From contig NZ_JANQAJ010000009.1 in assembly GCF_024707105.1 (NCBI RefSeq), positions 574,501 through 638,500 on the forward strand: 64,000 nt of DNA, read 5' to 3'. The first letter of the stretch is position 1. The number at the start of each line of letters is the position of its first letter. A model generated the notes under the pieces. The model was not told the DNA's origin. It made no database searches and saw only the letters and a list, made by a program, of their open reading frames with translations. Source of the DNA: Devosia ginsengisoli. Lineage in GTDB: Bacteria; Pseudomonadota; Alphaproteobacteria; Rhizobiales; Devosiaceae. Below are positions 16,214 to 25,237 of this stretch, one piece after another. A program made the position numbers and the translations under genes.

Positions 16214-16819
16214 ATGGCTGAATACCGGGACATTGAAGAGCTTCTGATCTGGGCTTTCGGGCCGCAGCAGGTTGAACGCTATGTCCGGACTTTGCGGGGC
16301 GGTTCGGTCGGGCCGGCTTCGGCCCCGCAATCGAGCGAGGACGCCATGCGGCAAATCCTGCTGCTGGGCACGCGTGTCGATTCCAGCTCGGCCGGCGCGC
16401 TGTGGGCCGGGGCGCGCTGCCACGACGATGCGGTGACCATTTACGAGGCTGTCATGGCGCTGCCGGCAGAGGCTTGGGTTGAGGTCATCAAGCACGCCCG
16501 CTCGGGCGAACGGCCATACTGGTATCCGGACGGGCCGGGCCGCTGGGTGACGCCGCGCGACAAATGGGGCCAGCCCAAGCGGCTATGGCGCGACCCGGTT
16601 CGCCAGCGTGGCGACCTGGGCGAGGCGCCGCCCGAACTGCTCGGCATCGACCCGGCAATGGTCGAGGAAGCTCGCGCCACCTATCGGCTCTGGCACACCG
16701 CATTGTGCGAACTGGTGGGGCTGGTGAACCGTGATCTGGTGTCGTGGCGCGCCCGCTGGCCTGCCGCCTCGCCGGAGCCCTGGCTGGACCCTGTGGGGGC
16801 GCATATCGAGGCCGGTTGA
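16214..16819 (+). CDS. Hypothetical phage protein between replication and packaging genes
   Basis: 201 residues, starting MAEYRDIEELLIWAFGPQQV and rich in Trp (YWYPDGPGRWVTPRDKWG; LWHTALCELV). No domain recognised. It stands alone: a 470-bp non-coding region lies before it and a rho-independent terminator lies 49 bases after it. A lone gene at this position is often a late-gene activator in temperate phages; that is only inference. Confidence 0.7.
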   Translation: MAEYRDIEELLIWAFGPQQVERYVRTLRGGSVGPASAPQSSEDAMRQILLLGTRVDSSSAGALWAGARCHDDAVTIYEAVMALPAEAWVEVIKHARSGERPYWYPDGPGRWVTPRDKWGQPKRLWRDPVRQRGDLGEAPPELLGIDPAMVEEARATYRLWHTALCELVGLVNRDLVSWRARWPAASPEPWLDPVGAHIEAG

Positions 16820-16867
16820 CGTGGAGAGAAAATTTGACGTAGCTTCACCACAACGGAAAAGGTTCTC

Positions 16868-16897
16868 AGGCGAGTCGCACAGCGGCCCGCCTTTTTT
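16868..16897 (+). terminator. Rho-independent terminator
   Basis: AGGCG-A-GTCGC, loop ACA, GCGGC-C-CGCCT, then six T. The stem has one A-C mismatch and one G-T pair. It closes the transcript of the gene at 16214 and separates early from late genes. Confidence 0.8.
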
Positions 16898-16913
16898 GTT
16901 GCCTTTTCGATGC

Positions 16914-16950
16914 TCGCCAAGGTGTTGGCGAAACGGTTCCGGGCAGAACC
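16914..16950. repeat. Two adjacent small hairpins before the late genes
   Basis: TCGCCAA-GGTG-TTGGCGA (16914-16931) and GGTTC-6 nt-GAACC (16935-16950) lie between the terminator and the first late gene. They could be a leader RNA structure, an operator or part of the packaging site; nothing decides between these. Confidence 0.4.
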
Positions 16951-16964
16951 ATTTAGGGGGCACC

Positions 16965-17540
16965 ATGACGGGCATGTCCATGCGCTGGGCCGATGACCAT
17001 CTGCGCCACTATGCCCAGCTGCTCGAACAGGTGAACCGGGAAACCCCGGTGGTCCTGCCGCGCATCGTCAACCAGGTGGGCAACCGGGCCAAGACCATCG
17101 TCATCCGGACGCTAACCGCGCAGACCGGCCTGCCGCGCAAGACCATCGTCGCTGCTGTCGGCAATCCGGCCACGGCGCGGGCCAATGGGCGTCTGTCCTA
17201 TGAAATGACCACGCGGGGCGGCTTCATCCGCCTCAAGTACCTGCGGCCTCGCGAGACGCGGCCGGGCGTGGTGGCGCGGCCCTTCGGGCAGGCAAAGCTC
17301 TTCCCTGGGGCGTTCATGAGGGGCGGCCGCTTCCCCAAACGCGTGGGGGTGCCTGCCTTCGGCGGGCACGTCATGCAACGCCTGGATCGTGCCGGCCGCC
17401 ACCTGACACAGGTGCGCTCGCTGGTGCGCATCCCGCATGAAATGACGGTCGGCGCCACGCGCCAGGCCTTCGAGCGCACCGCCGCGCCCCTGCTGCGCCA
17501 GCGCGTCGAAGCCATGCTGATCAAGCGCTTCGGCCGCTGA
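16965..17540 (+). CDS. Minor tail protein Z-like
   Basis: 191 residues from ATG 16965, preceded by AGGGGG. The N-terminal half (LPRIVNQVGNRAKTIVIRTL, then TAQTGLPRKTI) resembles prophage minor tail protein Z (GpZ), the protein that joins tail and head in lambdoid phages. Arg-rich and basic. Unusually, it comes before the terminase genes rather than after the capsid genes. Identification rests on the N-terminal pattern only. Confidence 0.62.
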   Translation: MTGMSMRWADDHLRHYAQLLEQVNRETPVVLPRIVNQVGNRAKTIVIRTLTAQTGLPRKTIVAAVGNPATARANGRLSYEMTTRGGFIRLKYLRPRETRPGVVARPFGQAKLFPGAFMRGGRFPKRVGVPAFGGHVMQRLDRAGRHLTQVRSLVRIPHEMTVGATRQAFERTAAPLLRQRVEAMLIKRFGR

Positions 17541-17640
17541 CCCACCCCCTCGGTTGGGTCCTTTCCCGCCCTCCGCTCGGCGCGGGTCGGCTGACTTGCG
17601 GGATTTTTCTAGTGCGCGGCATCGCAACAGGTACACGCTT

Positions 17641-17659
17641 CACACGTGTTGCACGTGTG
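17641..17659. repeat. Perfect inverted repeat upstream of small terminase
   Basis: CACACGTG-TTG-CACGTGTG, 8-bp arms in the 141-base gap before the terminase small subunit. GpA-type terminases act at cos sites next to the small-subunit gene, so this may be a terminase binding site; a promoter operator is also possible. Confidence 0.4.
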
Positions 17660-17681
17660 CTTGCACGGATAGGCACACGCA

Positions 17682-18275
17682 ATGGAAGAATGGATCTCCA
17701 TCACGGAAGCTGCTCGGCGGTTGACGGCTGGTGGCGACGTTGTCGATCGGTCGACGCTGTCGCGATATGTGAGCCAGCATGCCGAGGCGCTGCCGACCAA
17801 GCGCGAGGGCAAGTCGAACCTGGTCGAGTTCGCCACGCTGCTGCAGCATCGATCTGAGAATATCCGCCTGACGCGGCGCCCGGTTGAGCCGGAGCTGCCC
17901 GTTGTGGGGGATGGGCCGCGTCCGCCGACGCAAATCAGTGCGGCGGCGCGTGACAAAGAGGCGTCGGCGGCGCTGCGCGAGCTGGAGCTTGCGCGCGAGC
18001 TGCGCCAGATCACCAGCGTGCGCGAAGTCGCGGACGCGGCCCAAACTGCAATCGTCATGATGCGCAATGCCTTCGAGCGCTCGGTGGACACCGAGGCGGC
18101 CTCGCTGGCGCTGCGGCATGGCTGGGATGAACGCAAGGCGCGCCTGGCGCTCAAGGACTTCGTGCAAACCGGCGTGGAAGTGTTTCACCGCGAAATGCTC
18201 GATCGCCTCGACGCCTTGAGCCGAGCAAAGGATGCGGGCGAGCCCTATCACGAAGAAACGGCAACGCTGCAATGA
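17682..18275 (+). CDS. Terminase small subunit (Nu1-like)
   Basis: 197 residues. The N-terminus WISITEAARRLTAGGDVVDR followed by STLSRYVSQH is a winged helix-turn-helix like that of lambda Nu1, which binds the packaging site. A helical middle and C-terminus would contact the large subunit. ATGA overlap with the large-subunit gene. Confidence 0.75.
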   Translation: MEEWISITEAARRLTAGGDVVDRSTLSRYVSQHAEALPTKREGKSNLVEFATLLQHRSENIRLTRRPVEPELPVVGDGPRPPTQISAAARDKEASAALRELELARELRQITSVREVADAAQTAIVMMRNAFERSVDTEAASLALRHGWDERKARLALKDFVQTGVEVFHREMLDRLDALSRAKDAGEPYHEETATLQ

Positions 18276-20370
18276 GCCTTCACTTTTCGCTGCGCGACAC
18301 GTTCCCCACGCTGCCGCGCGGCGAAGCCGTGCTGTTCGCCGCCCTGGCCAAGGCCAGCCAGCCCGTCGAAAATCTGACGATTACCGAGCATGCCGAACGC
18401 TATCGCGTCGTCTCGGCGGAATCGGGATCGCCCTGGCCTGGGCCATTTCGCATCAGCCGCACGCCGTATCTGCGCGAGCCGCAGGATTGCCTGCATCCTG
18501 ATCACCCGGCTCGCCGCGTGACCGCGCGCTGGGCGGCGCAGCTCGCGAAGTCGACGGCCATTGAGAACTGGTTCTGCTACATCGTCGACCATGCACCGGG
18601 CTCGATGATGATCGTGCTGCCGACCTTGGAAGAGGCCACGAAGTTCAACCGTGTCAAACTGCAGCCGACCATTGAGGCCTCGCCACGGATCCAGCACAAA
18701 GTGCGGCCGGTGAGCAGCCGAGACGAGCAAGGTTCGACGACGGCCTTCAAGCGCTATGCCGGTGGCTTCTGCCAGATCGTCAATGCAGGTTCTTCCAAGG
18801 GCCTGCAGATGGTTTCGATCAAGTATCTGGCCATGGACGAAGTGACGGGCTATCCGCGCGATGTCGATGGGCGTGGCAGTCCGCGCGACCAGGGCGCGCG
18901 CGTCAGAAAATGTATGGCGACCTGGCGAAGGAATGGGAAGGCTCGACGCCTGGTGAGGTCGGCGAATGTGCCATCACCGAGGATTACGAGGCCGGCGACC
19001 GGCGCGAATATTACGTGCCCTGCCCGCATTGCGGTGATTTCCACCCGCTGCGCTTCGAGCAGATGCGTGGCCCCGATGTCGCGCTTGACCTGCCGGTGCA
19101 TATGCGGTGCCTGAGCTGCGACGGTGTGATGCTCGATGGGCATAAACCGGACATGATGGCGGGCGGTCACTGGATCGCCACGCGTGTCGATGACGATGCG
19201 GCAGAAAAGGTTCCTGCCGTCATCAAGCCCGCCGATCTTGAAAAATGGCGCTGCCCTCCTTGCGAGGGCCGGTGCCGGGACTGGCAGCCCAGTTATCACT
19301 TGTGGGCGGCTTATGCGCCCCGCGAGCGCTGGGCCGAGATATGGGATCGCTGGGAGAAGGCCCAGGGCGACACGACCAAGCTGCGCACGTTTTCGCAGCA
19401 GGATCTGGCGCAGCCATACGATCCGGGCGGCGAGGCCGTCGATTGGGAGAAGATCGTCGAGGCAGCACGCAAGGTTCGCTATGTGCGCAATGTCGTGCCG
19501 GCCGATGCCGGGCTGATCGTGTCGGCCGCCGACGTGCAGAGCTATGGCATCAAGTGGGCGGCCTGGGCGATCGGGCCGCGCGACCAGATGTATCTGCTCG
19601 ACAAGGAAGTGTTCGAGGGAGCGCCGGATCAGTCCGATGAGCCCTGGATTGCCCTCGCCGACGCGCTTGAGCGCAAGTATCAGGCGGGGAGCGGGGAGCG
19701 CGGGATAGACCTTTCTGGCGTTGACTCCGGTTATGCCACCGATCGCGTCTATCTGTTCACGCGCGCCCGCCCTGGCGTGTTCGCCCTGGACGGCCGGCCA
19801 CGCAAGGCCGGCGCATCCTGGCTGGGCAGCCCGACCAAGCAGAAGGTCAAGGATCAGCGTGGCCGTGTCATCGCCAAGGCCCTGCTCTATCCGGTCTATG
19901 GCCATGACATCAAAACTTCGGTCATGGCTGGCCTGGCCAACCTGGTACAGGGCCAGAGCGAGCTTGGGCAGTGGCCACGCAACACGCTGCACCTGCTGCC
20001 TGAGCTGGCAGACGAAGCCTTCATCAAGGAACTGACGGCCGAACGGCTGGTCGACCCCGAGGAAGAAGCCCGCAACTCGGTATCGCGCCGTGCTCGCCAC
20101 CTGATCAATCCGCACGCCCCGCGCGAGTGGAAGCGGATCATTGGCAGGCAGAATGACTGGCTCGACGTGGCGGTCTACGCCAAGGCCCTGGCCTGGTCGC
20201 TGCAGGCGCGCATGCGTCTCGATGAGAAGAAATGGGCGGAACTGCTGCTGGCCGTACATGGCCAGATGGAAACCCCCGATCTGTTCAACGCCAACAATGG
20301 CCCGTTCGAACCGCAGCAGGTCGAGGCGCCGGCGTCAAAGCCTGCCATCGCGAAAAGCGACTGGCTCTAG
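18272..20370 (+). pseudogene. Terminase large subunit (GpA family), frame broken near 18897
   Basis: ATP-driven DNA packaging motor and nuclease, about 700 residues when rejoined. Part one (18272 to about 18895) holds the ATPase: AQLAKSTAIENWF in the Walker A position and YLAMDEVTGYPRDVDG at Walker B. Part two (from MYGDLAKEWEGSTPG at 18910) has the zinc-like YVPCPHCGDFHPLRFEQM and the nuclease region (IVSAADVQ; GVDSGYATD). The break is one base short inside an alternating GC run (18894-18903). A -1 slip on the AAA codon just after it would also restore the frame, so programmed shifting is not fully excluded, but no standard slippery heptamer is present. Confidence 0.85.
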
Positions 20371-20383
20371 AGGAAATCGACCC

Positions 20384-20572
20384 ATGACGATCGAGGAACA
20401 GATCGCTGCCCTTGAGGAAGCGATCGGCAGCGGTGTGCGCCGCGTTGTGACCCAGTCCAACGGGGTGCGCACCGAAATCGAGTATCAGTCGCTGGACGCC
20501 ATGCAGGATGCCCTCGCCAATCTCAAGGCGAGGCAGAGCAGGACGCCGCGCACCATCCTGGCGGGGTTCTGA
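20384..20572 (+). CDS. Head-tail joining protein GpW-like
   Basis: 62 residues (MTIEEQIAALEEAIGSGV ... DALANLKARQ), matching lambda GpW in size, helix-hairpin-helix layout and position between terminase and portal. AGAGGAAA lies upstream of ATG 20384. In lambda GpW is added to the filled head to stabilise DNA and give the site for FII and the tail. Confidence 0.8.
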   Translation: MTIEEQIAALEEAIGSGVRRVVTQSNGVRTEIEYQSLDAMQDALANLKARQSRTPRTILAGF

Positions 20573-22062
20573 TGGTCAAGCTCAACATGCTCGATCGCGC
20601 CATCAGCTACGTTGCACCAGCCCGTGCCGTCAAACGCGTGGCCCGCCGCGCGATGATGGAAGAGCTGCAGCGTAGCTATACCGGCGCCGATCGCGGCCGA
20701 TTCCGTGGCAACTGGCACACCAGGGCGACCTCGGCCGATGCCGAAATCGCCGCAGGGGGCCAACTGCTGCGCGACCGCATGCGCGACCTGGTGCGCAATA
20801 ATACGCTCGCCGCCAACGCGGTCGCCCTGCTGGTGATCCATGCGGTGGGCGACGGCATCGTGCCGGTCTTCACCGACCACAAGGTCAAGGATGCTTTCGA
20901 GCGCTGGGCCAAGGGGGTCAATTTCTTCGGCGTCCAGGCCCTGGCCGTTCGCGAAATGATCGAGGGCGGCGACGGGCTGGTACGGCCCGAATGGATGAAG
21001 CTCGGCACGGCCGAGGTGCCGCTGCAGCTGCAGGTGCTCGAGGCCGACCAGATCGACAGCCGCAAGGATGCCAGCTTCGGCGGCGCCAGCAGGAATGCGA
21101 TACAGGGCGTCGAAGTCGAGAAAGGCCGGGCCACGGGCTATTGGCTGTTCGACGATCACCCCGGCAGCAAGCTGCTGGGCGGTATGGGGGCGTTGACGTC
21201 AACGCTGGTTCCGGCCAGCGAGGTTGCCCATGTCTTCGAGCGGCAGCGCACGCAGGTGCGTGGCGTGCCGTGGGGCACGCCGGCAATCGGCAATCTGCAC
21301 GATCTTGAGGAATACAAGGTCGCCGAGCGGATGCGAAAGCGGCTCGAGGCGTGTCTTGTCGGCATCATGACTGGTGGCGAAGCCGATGATATGATCGGTC
21401 TCGCCGCAGCGCCGGGGCAGGATCCCGGCATCTATGACGTTCACGGCCATCGGGTCGAGAAATTCGCGCCGGGCATGTTCTACAACGCGGTCGGCGGGCG
21501 GGACGTCAAGTTTACCCAGCCAGCGGCCACGGGCGATTATCCCACCTATGTCCAGGCCGAAGAACATGCGATCGCCGCGGGCTTCCGGATGCCGCATTTC
21601 ATCCTGACCGGTCGCCTCGACCAGGTGAACTATTCGTCGAGCAAGGTCGGGATCGAGGTTTTCAAACGCGAGATCTCACAGCTGCAATGGCTGTCGATCA
21701 TCCCGATGCTGTGCGAGCCGATGATCGGCTGGTTCCTCAAGGCCGCCTATCTGGCCGGCGCCATCGACAGCCCCGTTGCCAGTTATACCTGGGTGCCGCC
21801 CCGGTTCTACTCGGCCGACCCGATGAAGGATCTCAACGCCCAGAAGGGCGAGGTTCGGGCCGGCTTCAAGTCATGGTCCGCCGCCGTCGCCGAGCGTGGC
21901 GAGGATCCGGACGCCACTGCCCAGGAGATCGCCAAAGACAACAAGCGGTTCGATGACCTCGGCCTGGTGCTGGACATCGATGGCCGCGTGATGTCGTCGG
22001 CCGGGCAGTTGCAGAAGGTGCCGCAGCCGGCGAATTCGAACGCAAAGGAAAACGAGGAATGA
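20572..22062 (+). CDS. Phage portal protein, lambda family
   Basis: 496 residues. Dodecameric channel for DNA at the capsid vertex. Lambda-family portal pieces are seen: NNTLAANAVALLVIHAVGDG near the N-terminus, QLQVLEADQID, GVPWGTPAIGNLHDLEEYK, and LDQVNYSSSKVGIEVFKREI. Its ATG shares one base with the GpW stop, and its end overlaps the protease gene by ATGA. Confidence 0.9.
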   Translation: MVKLNMLDRAISYVAPARAVKRVARRAMMEELQRSYTGADRGRFRGNWHTRATSADAEIAAGGQLLRDRMRDLVRNNTLAANAVALLVIHAVGDGIVPVFTDHKVKDAFERWAKGVNFFGVQALAVREMIEGGDGLVRPEWMKLGTAEVPLQLQVLEADQIDSRKDASFGGASRNAIQGVEVEKGRATGYWLFDDHPGSKLLGGMGALTSTLVPASEVAHVFERQRTQVRGVPWGTPAIGNLHDLEEYKVAERMRKRLEACLVGIMTGGEADDMIGLAAAPGQDPGIYDVHGHRVEKFAPGMFYNAVGGRDVKFTQPAATGDYPTYVQAEEHAIAAGFRMPHFILTGRLDQVNYSSSKVGIEVFKREISQLQWLSIIPMLCEPMIGWFLKAAYLAGAIDSPVASYTWVPPRFYSADPMKDLNAQKGEVRAGFKSWSAAVAERGEDPDATAQEIAKDNKRFDDLGLVLDIDGRVMSSAGQLQKVPQPANSNAKENEE

Positions 22063-22688
22063 GCCTCACATCACTGCCAATGCAGGTGCGGGCACTGGCC
22101 AGCACCAATCTGGTCGATCCGGACAAGCGGACGGTGGAAGTGGTTTTCGCGACCGAGACGCCGGTTCGTCGTCGCCGGTACGAGGGCTGGGATCGCGTCG
22201 TTGATTTCGAGGAGATCCTGACCATCAGCAAGTCGGCGATCGACTTCACCCGGCTTAATGCCGGCGCCCCGGTTCTCGACAGCCATATGCGCTATTCGAC
22301 GGCTGCCCAGGTCGGTGTTGTCGACAAGGCATGGATCGATGGCCATGAGGCGCGCGCCTTGGTTCGGTTCGCCGGCGCTGGGGTGGATGAGGCCGCCGAC
22401 CGACTGTTCGCGCTGATCGCCGAGGGGATCGTGCGGAATACGTCGGTTGGCTACACGCTGCAGAAGATCAGGATCATCGAACCGGAAAAACGCGGTGACC
22501 TGCAGAAGGTGATCGCGCAGCGCTGGACACCCTCGGAGATCTCTTTTGTCACGGTCCCCGCCGACCCCCGCTCCGGCGTGCGTGCCGAGGACGGCAAGCA
22601 GCTCTTTGATGTCGAGCTGGAAGACAGCAGCGCAGCAGCGGCAGTCGCCCGCATGCGCATGCGCCAGGCGCAGCAGCAGCTCGCCTGA
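22059..22688 (+). CDS. Prohead protease (HK97/U35-like)
   Basis: 209 residues. Assembly protease that trims capsid proteins. The His motif is seen as GAPVLDSHMRYS and the Ser region as GIVRNTSVGYT; WTPSEISFVTVPADP is the usual C-terminal core motif, followed by a basic, disordered tail. Lies between portal and capsid as expected. Confidence 0.85.
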   Translation: MSLTSLPMQVRALASTNLVDPDKRTVEVVFATETPVRRRRYEGWDRVVDFEEILTISKSAIDFTRLNAGAPVLDSHMRYSTAAQVGVVDKAWIDGHEARALVRFAGAGVDEAADRLFALIAEGIVRNTSVGYTLQKIRIIEPEKRGDLQKVIAQRWTPSEISFVTVPADPRSGVRAEDGKQLFDVELEDSSAAAAVARMRMRQAQQQLA

Positions 22689-22764
22689 CGCCCCTCCTAC
22701 CGCCTGCGCCTCGGGGCAGCAGGGCGCCGGTCAAAAGCCCCGAAACCTCAAAATGGAGTTGGCT

Positions 22765-24417
22765 ATGAAACGCCCCCTGTTCCTGGCGGTAGGCCTGATG
22801 CTGGCCGTCGCCCTCGTCTCTGCAATCACCTGGTTGCCCGATGCCATCAATGCCGCCCAGCATGTCGCCGCGGCCGGGCATGTGTTCAATGACCTGTTCG
22901 CCAACGCACCGCACGCCCTGGCGTTCACGCCGCTGGCGGTGCTGCGCACGAACCTCAAGGATCTGCAGGCGCAGGCGACGGCCAAGATCAAGGAAGCCCA
23001 GGCCGATGGCCTGGATGCCGAGAGTGTGCGGACGATCGAAAACGATCACGAAACCCTGCTCGGCCAGATCCGCGCGCTCACCATGGAGATCCGCCAGCGT
23101 GAAGCTGCGGGCGAGGCCGAAGACGGCGATACTGATCCGGTGGATCCGCCCGTCGATGCTGATGCGGCACGCGCCGCTGAAACGAGCCGTGTGACCACGA
23201 TCATGGATCTGGCCTCCCGCGCCGGCCATCCCGACCTTGCCCGGCAGGCGATTACCGATCGTGTCACCGTCGACGCCTTCCGCGCGCAGATGTTCGACCA
23301 GTTGGTCGGCCGCCAGGCACCCATTGACGGCACTGCCCGTGTGCAGCTCGGCAATGATGCGAACGAGACCACCCGCGCCGCCATGGTCGAGGCGCTGTCG
23401 TACGGGCTGGGCGTTCGCGTTCCCGAAGCCGGTCCGTCCGAAGCGGCGCGCCAGTTCATGGGGCGCGGCGTCATCGACCTGGCTGCCGAGAGCATCAACT
23501 ATCGCGGCGGCCGGGTGCTCAATGCGCGCCAGATCGATGATATCCTGACGCGCGCATCGCATTCGACGTCGGACTTTCCGGCGATCTTCGAAAACGCGCT
23601 CAACCGCACGCTCGAAGGCCGCTACGCCCTGGCGCAGCCGACCTTCAAGCCCTTTACCCGGCAGCGCAATTATCGCGACTTCCGCCCGCATACCTCGGTG
23701 AGCGTCGGCGATTTCCCGATGCTGCAGAAGGTGCTCGAAACCGGCGAGATCAAGGCCGGCACCTTCGGGGAAGGCAAGGAAACCACCCAGGCATTCAGCT
23801 ACGCGCGGCGTATCCAGATCACCCGCCAGATGCTGATCAACGATGACCTGGGGGCGATCGCGGACCTGCTGTCGAGCTATGGCGGCACGGTGGCCCTGTT
23901 CGAAGAGATCACGTTCTATTCGCTGGCCTTCAATGCCAAGCTGGCCGACGGCAAGACTGTGTTCCATGCCGATCACAATAACCTGGCCGGTGCCGGCACG
24001 GTGATCGACGTCGACAATATCGGCAAGGGCCGCGCGGCCATGGGCAAGCAGACGTCGAAAGACGGCAATCCGCTGCTTGCCAATAGCCCGCGTTTCCTGC
24101 TCACCGGCCCGGACAAATCGACCGAGGCGGAAAAGCTGCTGGCCACGATCACGCCGGCGACGGCGAGCAACGTAAACCCGTTCTCGGGCAAGCTGGTGCC
24201 GATCGAGACCAGCCAGATCTCGGGCAATCCCTGGTATCTGCTCGGGGCGCCCGACATGGGCAGCAACTGGCGCTGGGGATATCTGGAAGGCTACGAGGCG
24301 CCGCGCGTGCGCATGGAAGAGCCCTTCGGCACCCAGGGGTTCGGCATGTCCGTCGAGCACGACTTCGGCTGCGGCGCAGTCGATTCCCGCTTCGGCTGGA
24401 AGAATCCGGGCGCGTAA
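22765..24417 (+). CDS. Major capsid protein (Mu GpT / HK97-like fold)
   Basis: 550 residues from ATG 22765, which has GGAG seven bases upstream; ATG 22753 is in frame but lacks a site. The C-terminal half is the capsid shell (FTRQRNYRDFRPHTSVSVGD; YARRIQITRQMLINDD; ADHNNLAGAG), in the pattern of the Mu-like major head subunit. Residues about 65-140 are coiled and acidic, a likely scaffold (delta) domain removed by the protease. Odd: residues 1-24 (MKRPLFLAVGLMLAVALV) form a strong hydrophobic helix like a signal or membrane anchor, unusual for a capsid protein. Confidence 0.87.
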   Translation: MKRPLFLAVGLMLAVALVSAITWLPDAINAAQHVAAAGHVFNDLFANAPHALAFTPLAVLRTNLKDLQAQATAKIKEAQADGLDAESVRTIENDHETLLGQIRALTMEIRQREAAGEAEDGDTDPVDPPVDADAARAAETSRVTTIMDLASRAGHPDLARQAITDRVTVDAFRAQMFDQLVGRQAPIDGTARVQLGNDANETTRAAMVEALSYGLGVRVPEAGPSEAARQFMGRGVIDLAAESINYRGGRVLNARQIDDILTRASHSTSDFPAIFENALNRTLEGRYALAQPTFKPFTRQRNYRDFRPHTSVSVGDFPMLQKVLETGEIKAGTFGEGKETTQAFSYARRIQITRQMLINDDLGAIADLLSSYGGTVALFEEITFYSLAFNAKLADGKTVFHADHNNLAGAGTVIDVDNIGKGRAAMGKQTSKDGNPLLANSPRFLLTGPDKSTEAEKLLATITPATASNVNPFSGKLVPIETSQISGNPWYLLGAPDMGSNWRWGYLEGYEAPRVRMEEPFGTQGFGMSVEHDFGCGAVDSRFGWKNPGA

Positions 24418-24435
24418 CCACTCGCTGCCTGACGG

Positions 24436-24464
24436 CCGGCCGCGCCTGTTGGGGGCGCGGCCGG
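24436..24464 (+). repeat. Strong hairpin after the capsid gene, no T-run
   Basis: CCGGCCGCGCC-TGTTGGG-GGCGCGGCCGG, a perfect 11-bp stem 19 bases after the capsid stop. Without a T-run it is more likely a partial terminator or an RNA end protector that gives more capsid than downstream product. Confidence 0.7.
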
Positions 24465-24504
24465 TTGAGCCCTCCCGTCATTCACAGATCCAAGGGGATC
24501 ACAA

Positions 24505-24828
24505 ATGAAGAACTTCCTTTCGAGCGGTGCCACCATCACCCTCACTTCGGCCGGCGCCAAGGCATCCGGCACTCCCTATGTCGCCGGCGACCTGGTTGGC
24601 ATTGCCGGCCATAGCGCGCTCACCAATGAGCCGGTGGTACTCCATCTGATCGGCGAATTCGAGTTGCCGAAAAAGACCGCTGAAGCCTGGGCAATTGGTG
24701 CCACCCTGTACTGGGATCCGGCAACATCGGTGTGCACCACGACAGCCGGCGAACTCAAGAAAATCGGCAACGCCTCTGTCGCCGCGCTCGCCGCCGATAC
24801 TGCCGGCATCGTTCGCCTGTCGAACTAA
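24505..24828 (+). CDS. DUF2190 capsid cement/decoration protein
   Basis: 107 residues. Pattern GTPYVAGDLVGIAGHSALTN and FELPKKTAEAWAIGATLYWD with the ending VAALAADTAGIVRLSN is typical of DUF2190 (recombinase RecA-fold-free capsid 'cement') proteins that follow the major capsid gene in many phages. Beta-rich, no enzyme motif. Confidence 0.85.
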   Translation: MKNFLSSGATITLTSAGAKASGTPYVAGDLVGIAGHSALTNEPVVLHLIGEFELPKKTAEAWAIGATLYWDPATSVCTTTAGELKKIGNASVAALAADTAGIVRLSN

Positions 24829-24833
24829 GCGCC

Positions 24834-25223
24834 ATGGCGAACTGGCGGAACCTGACAGGGATGGCGACCCACACGGCCGACCGACTGTTCGGCGAGCCGG
24901 TTCGCCTGTCGTTTTTCAAGGGCGGGGCGGTCGATCCCAATCGGCCGGTTGCCGATATCCGCGCCCAGTTGCATCTGCCTGGCGAAACCGATGTGACGCC
25001 GGCGCGCAGCAATTCGTCGTTCACCACCCAGGTGATGGGCGGCACGGGTCTGCTGATCATTCAGAAGTCGATCTTTAGCGGTGAGTTGCTGCAGGGCGAC
25101 AAGGTTCGCGCCGATGCGCGAGAAGGCCAGCCGTGGCTCGAAATCCTGGCGGTCGACGTTCGGGACGCCAACCAGATCGTCGCCCAGATCTCCATCGCGG
25201 CCAGGGCGAGCCCTGCCACCTAG
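24834..25223 (+). CDS. Putative head-tail connector/stopper protein
   Basis: 129 residues from ATG 24834 (MANWRNLTGMATHTADRLFG). Short beta-rich protein (EPVRLSFFKGG; FSGELLQGDKVRADAREGQPW) in the position of lambda FII, the head-tail attachment protein. The frame is open upstream but that part overlaps the cement gene. Identification is mainly by position and size. Confidence 0.6.
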   Translation: MANWRNLTGMATHTADRLFGEPVRLSFFKGGAVDPNRPVADIRAQLHLPGETDVTPARSNSSFTTQVMGGTGLLIIQKSIFSGELLQGDKVRADAREGQPWLEILAVDVRDANQIVAQISIAARASPAT

Positions 25224-25237
25224 TTTTCGAGGTTGCC

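Noticed and set aside
18900..18912. Programmed frameshift in the terminase
   Set aside because: A -1 slip at AGA AAA would restore the frame, but there is no standard slippery heptamer and the GC run beside it explains the break better.
22549..24360. 603-residue ORF on the minus strand
   Set aside because: Antisense of the capsid gene.
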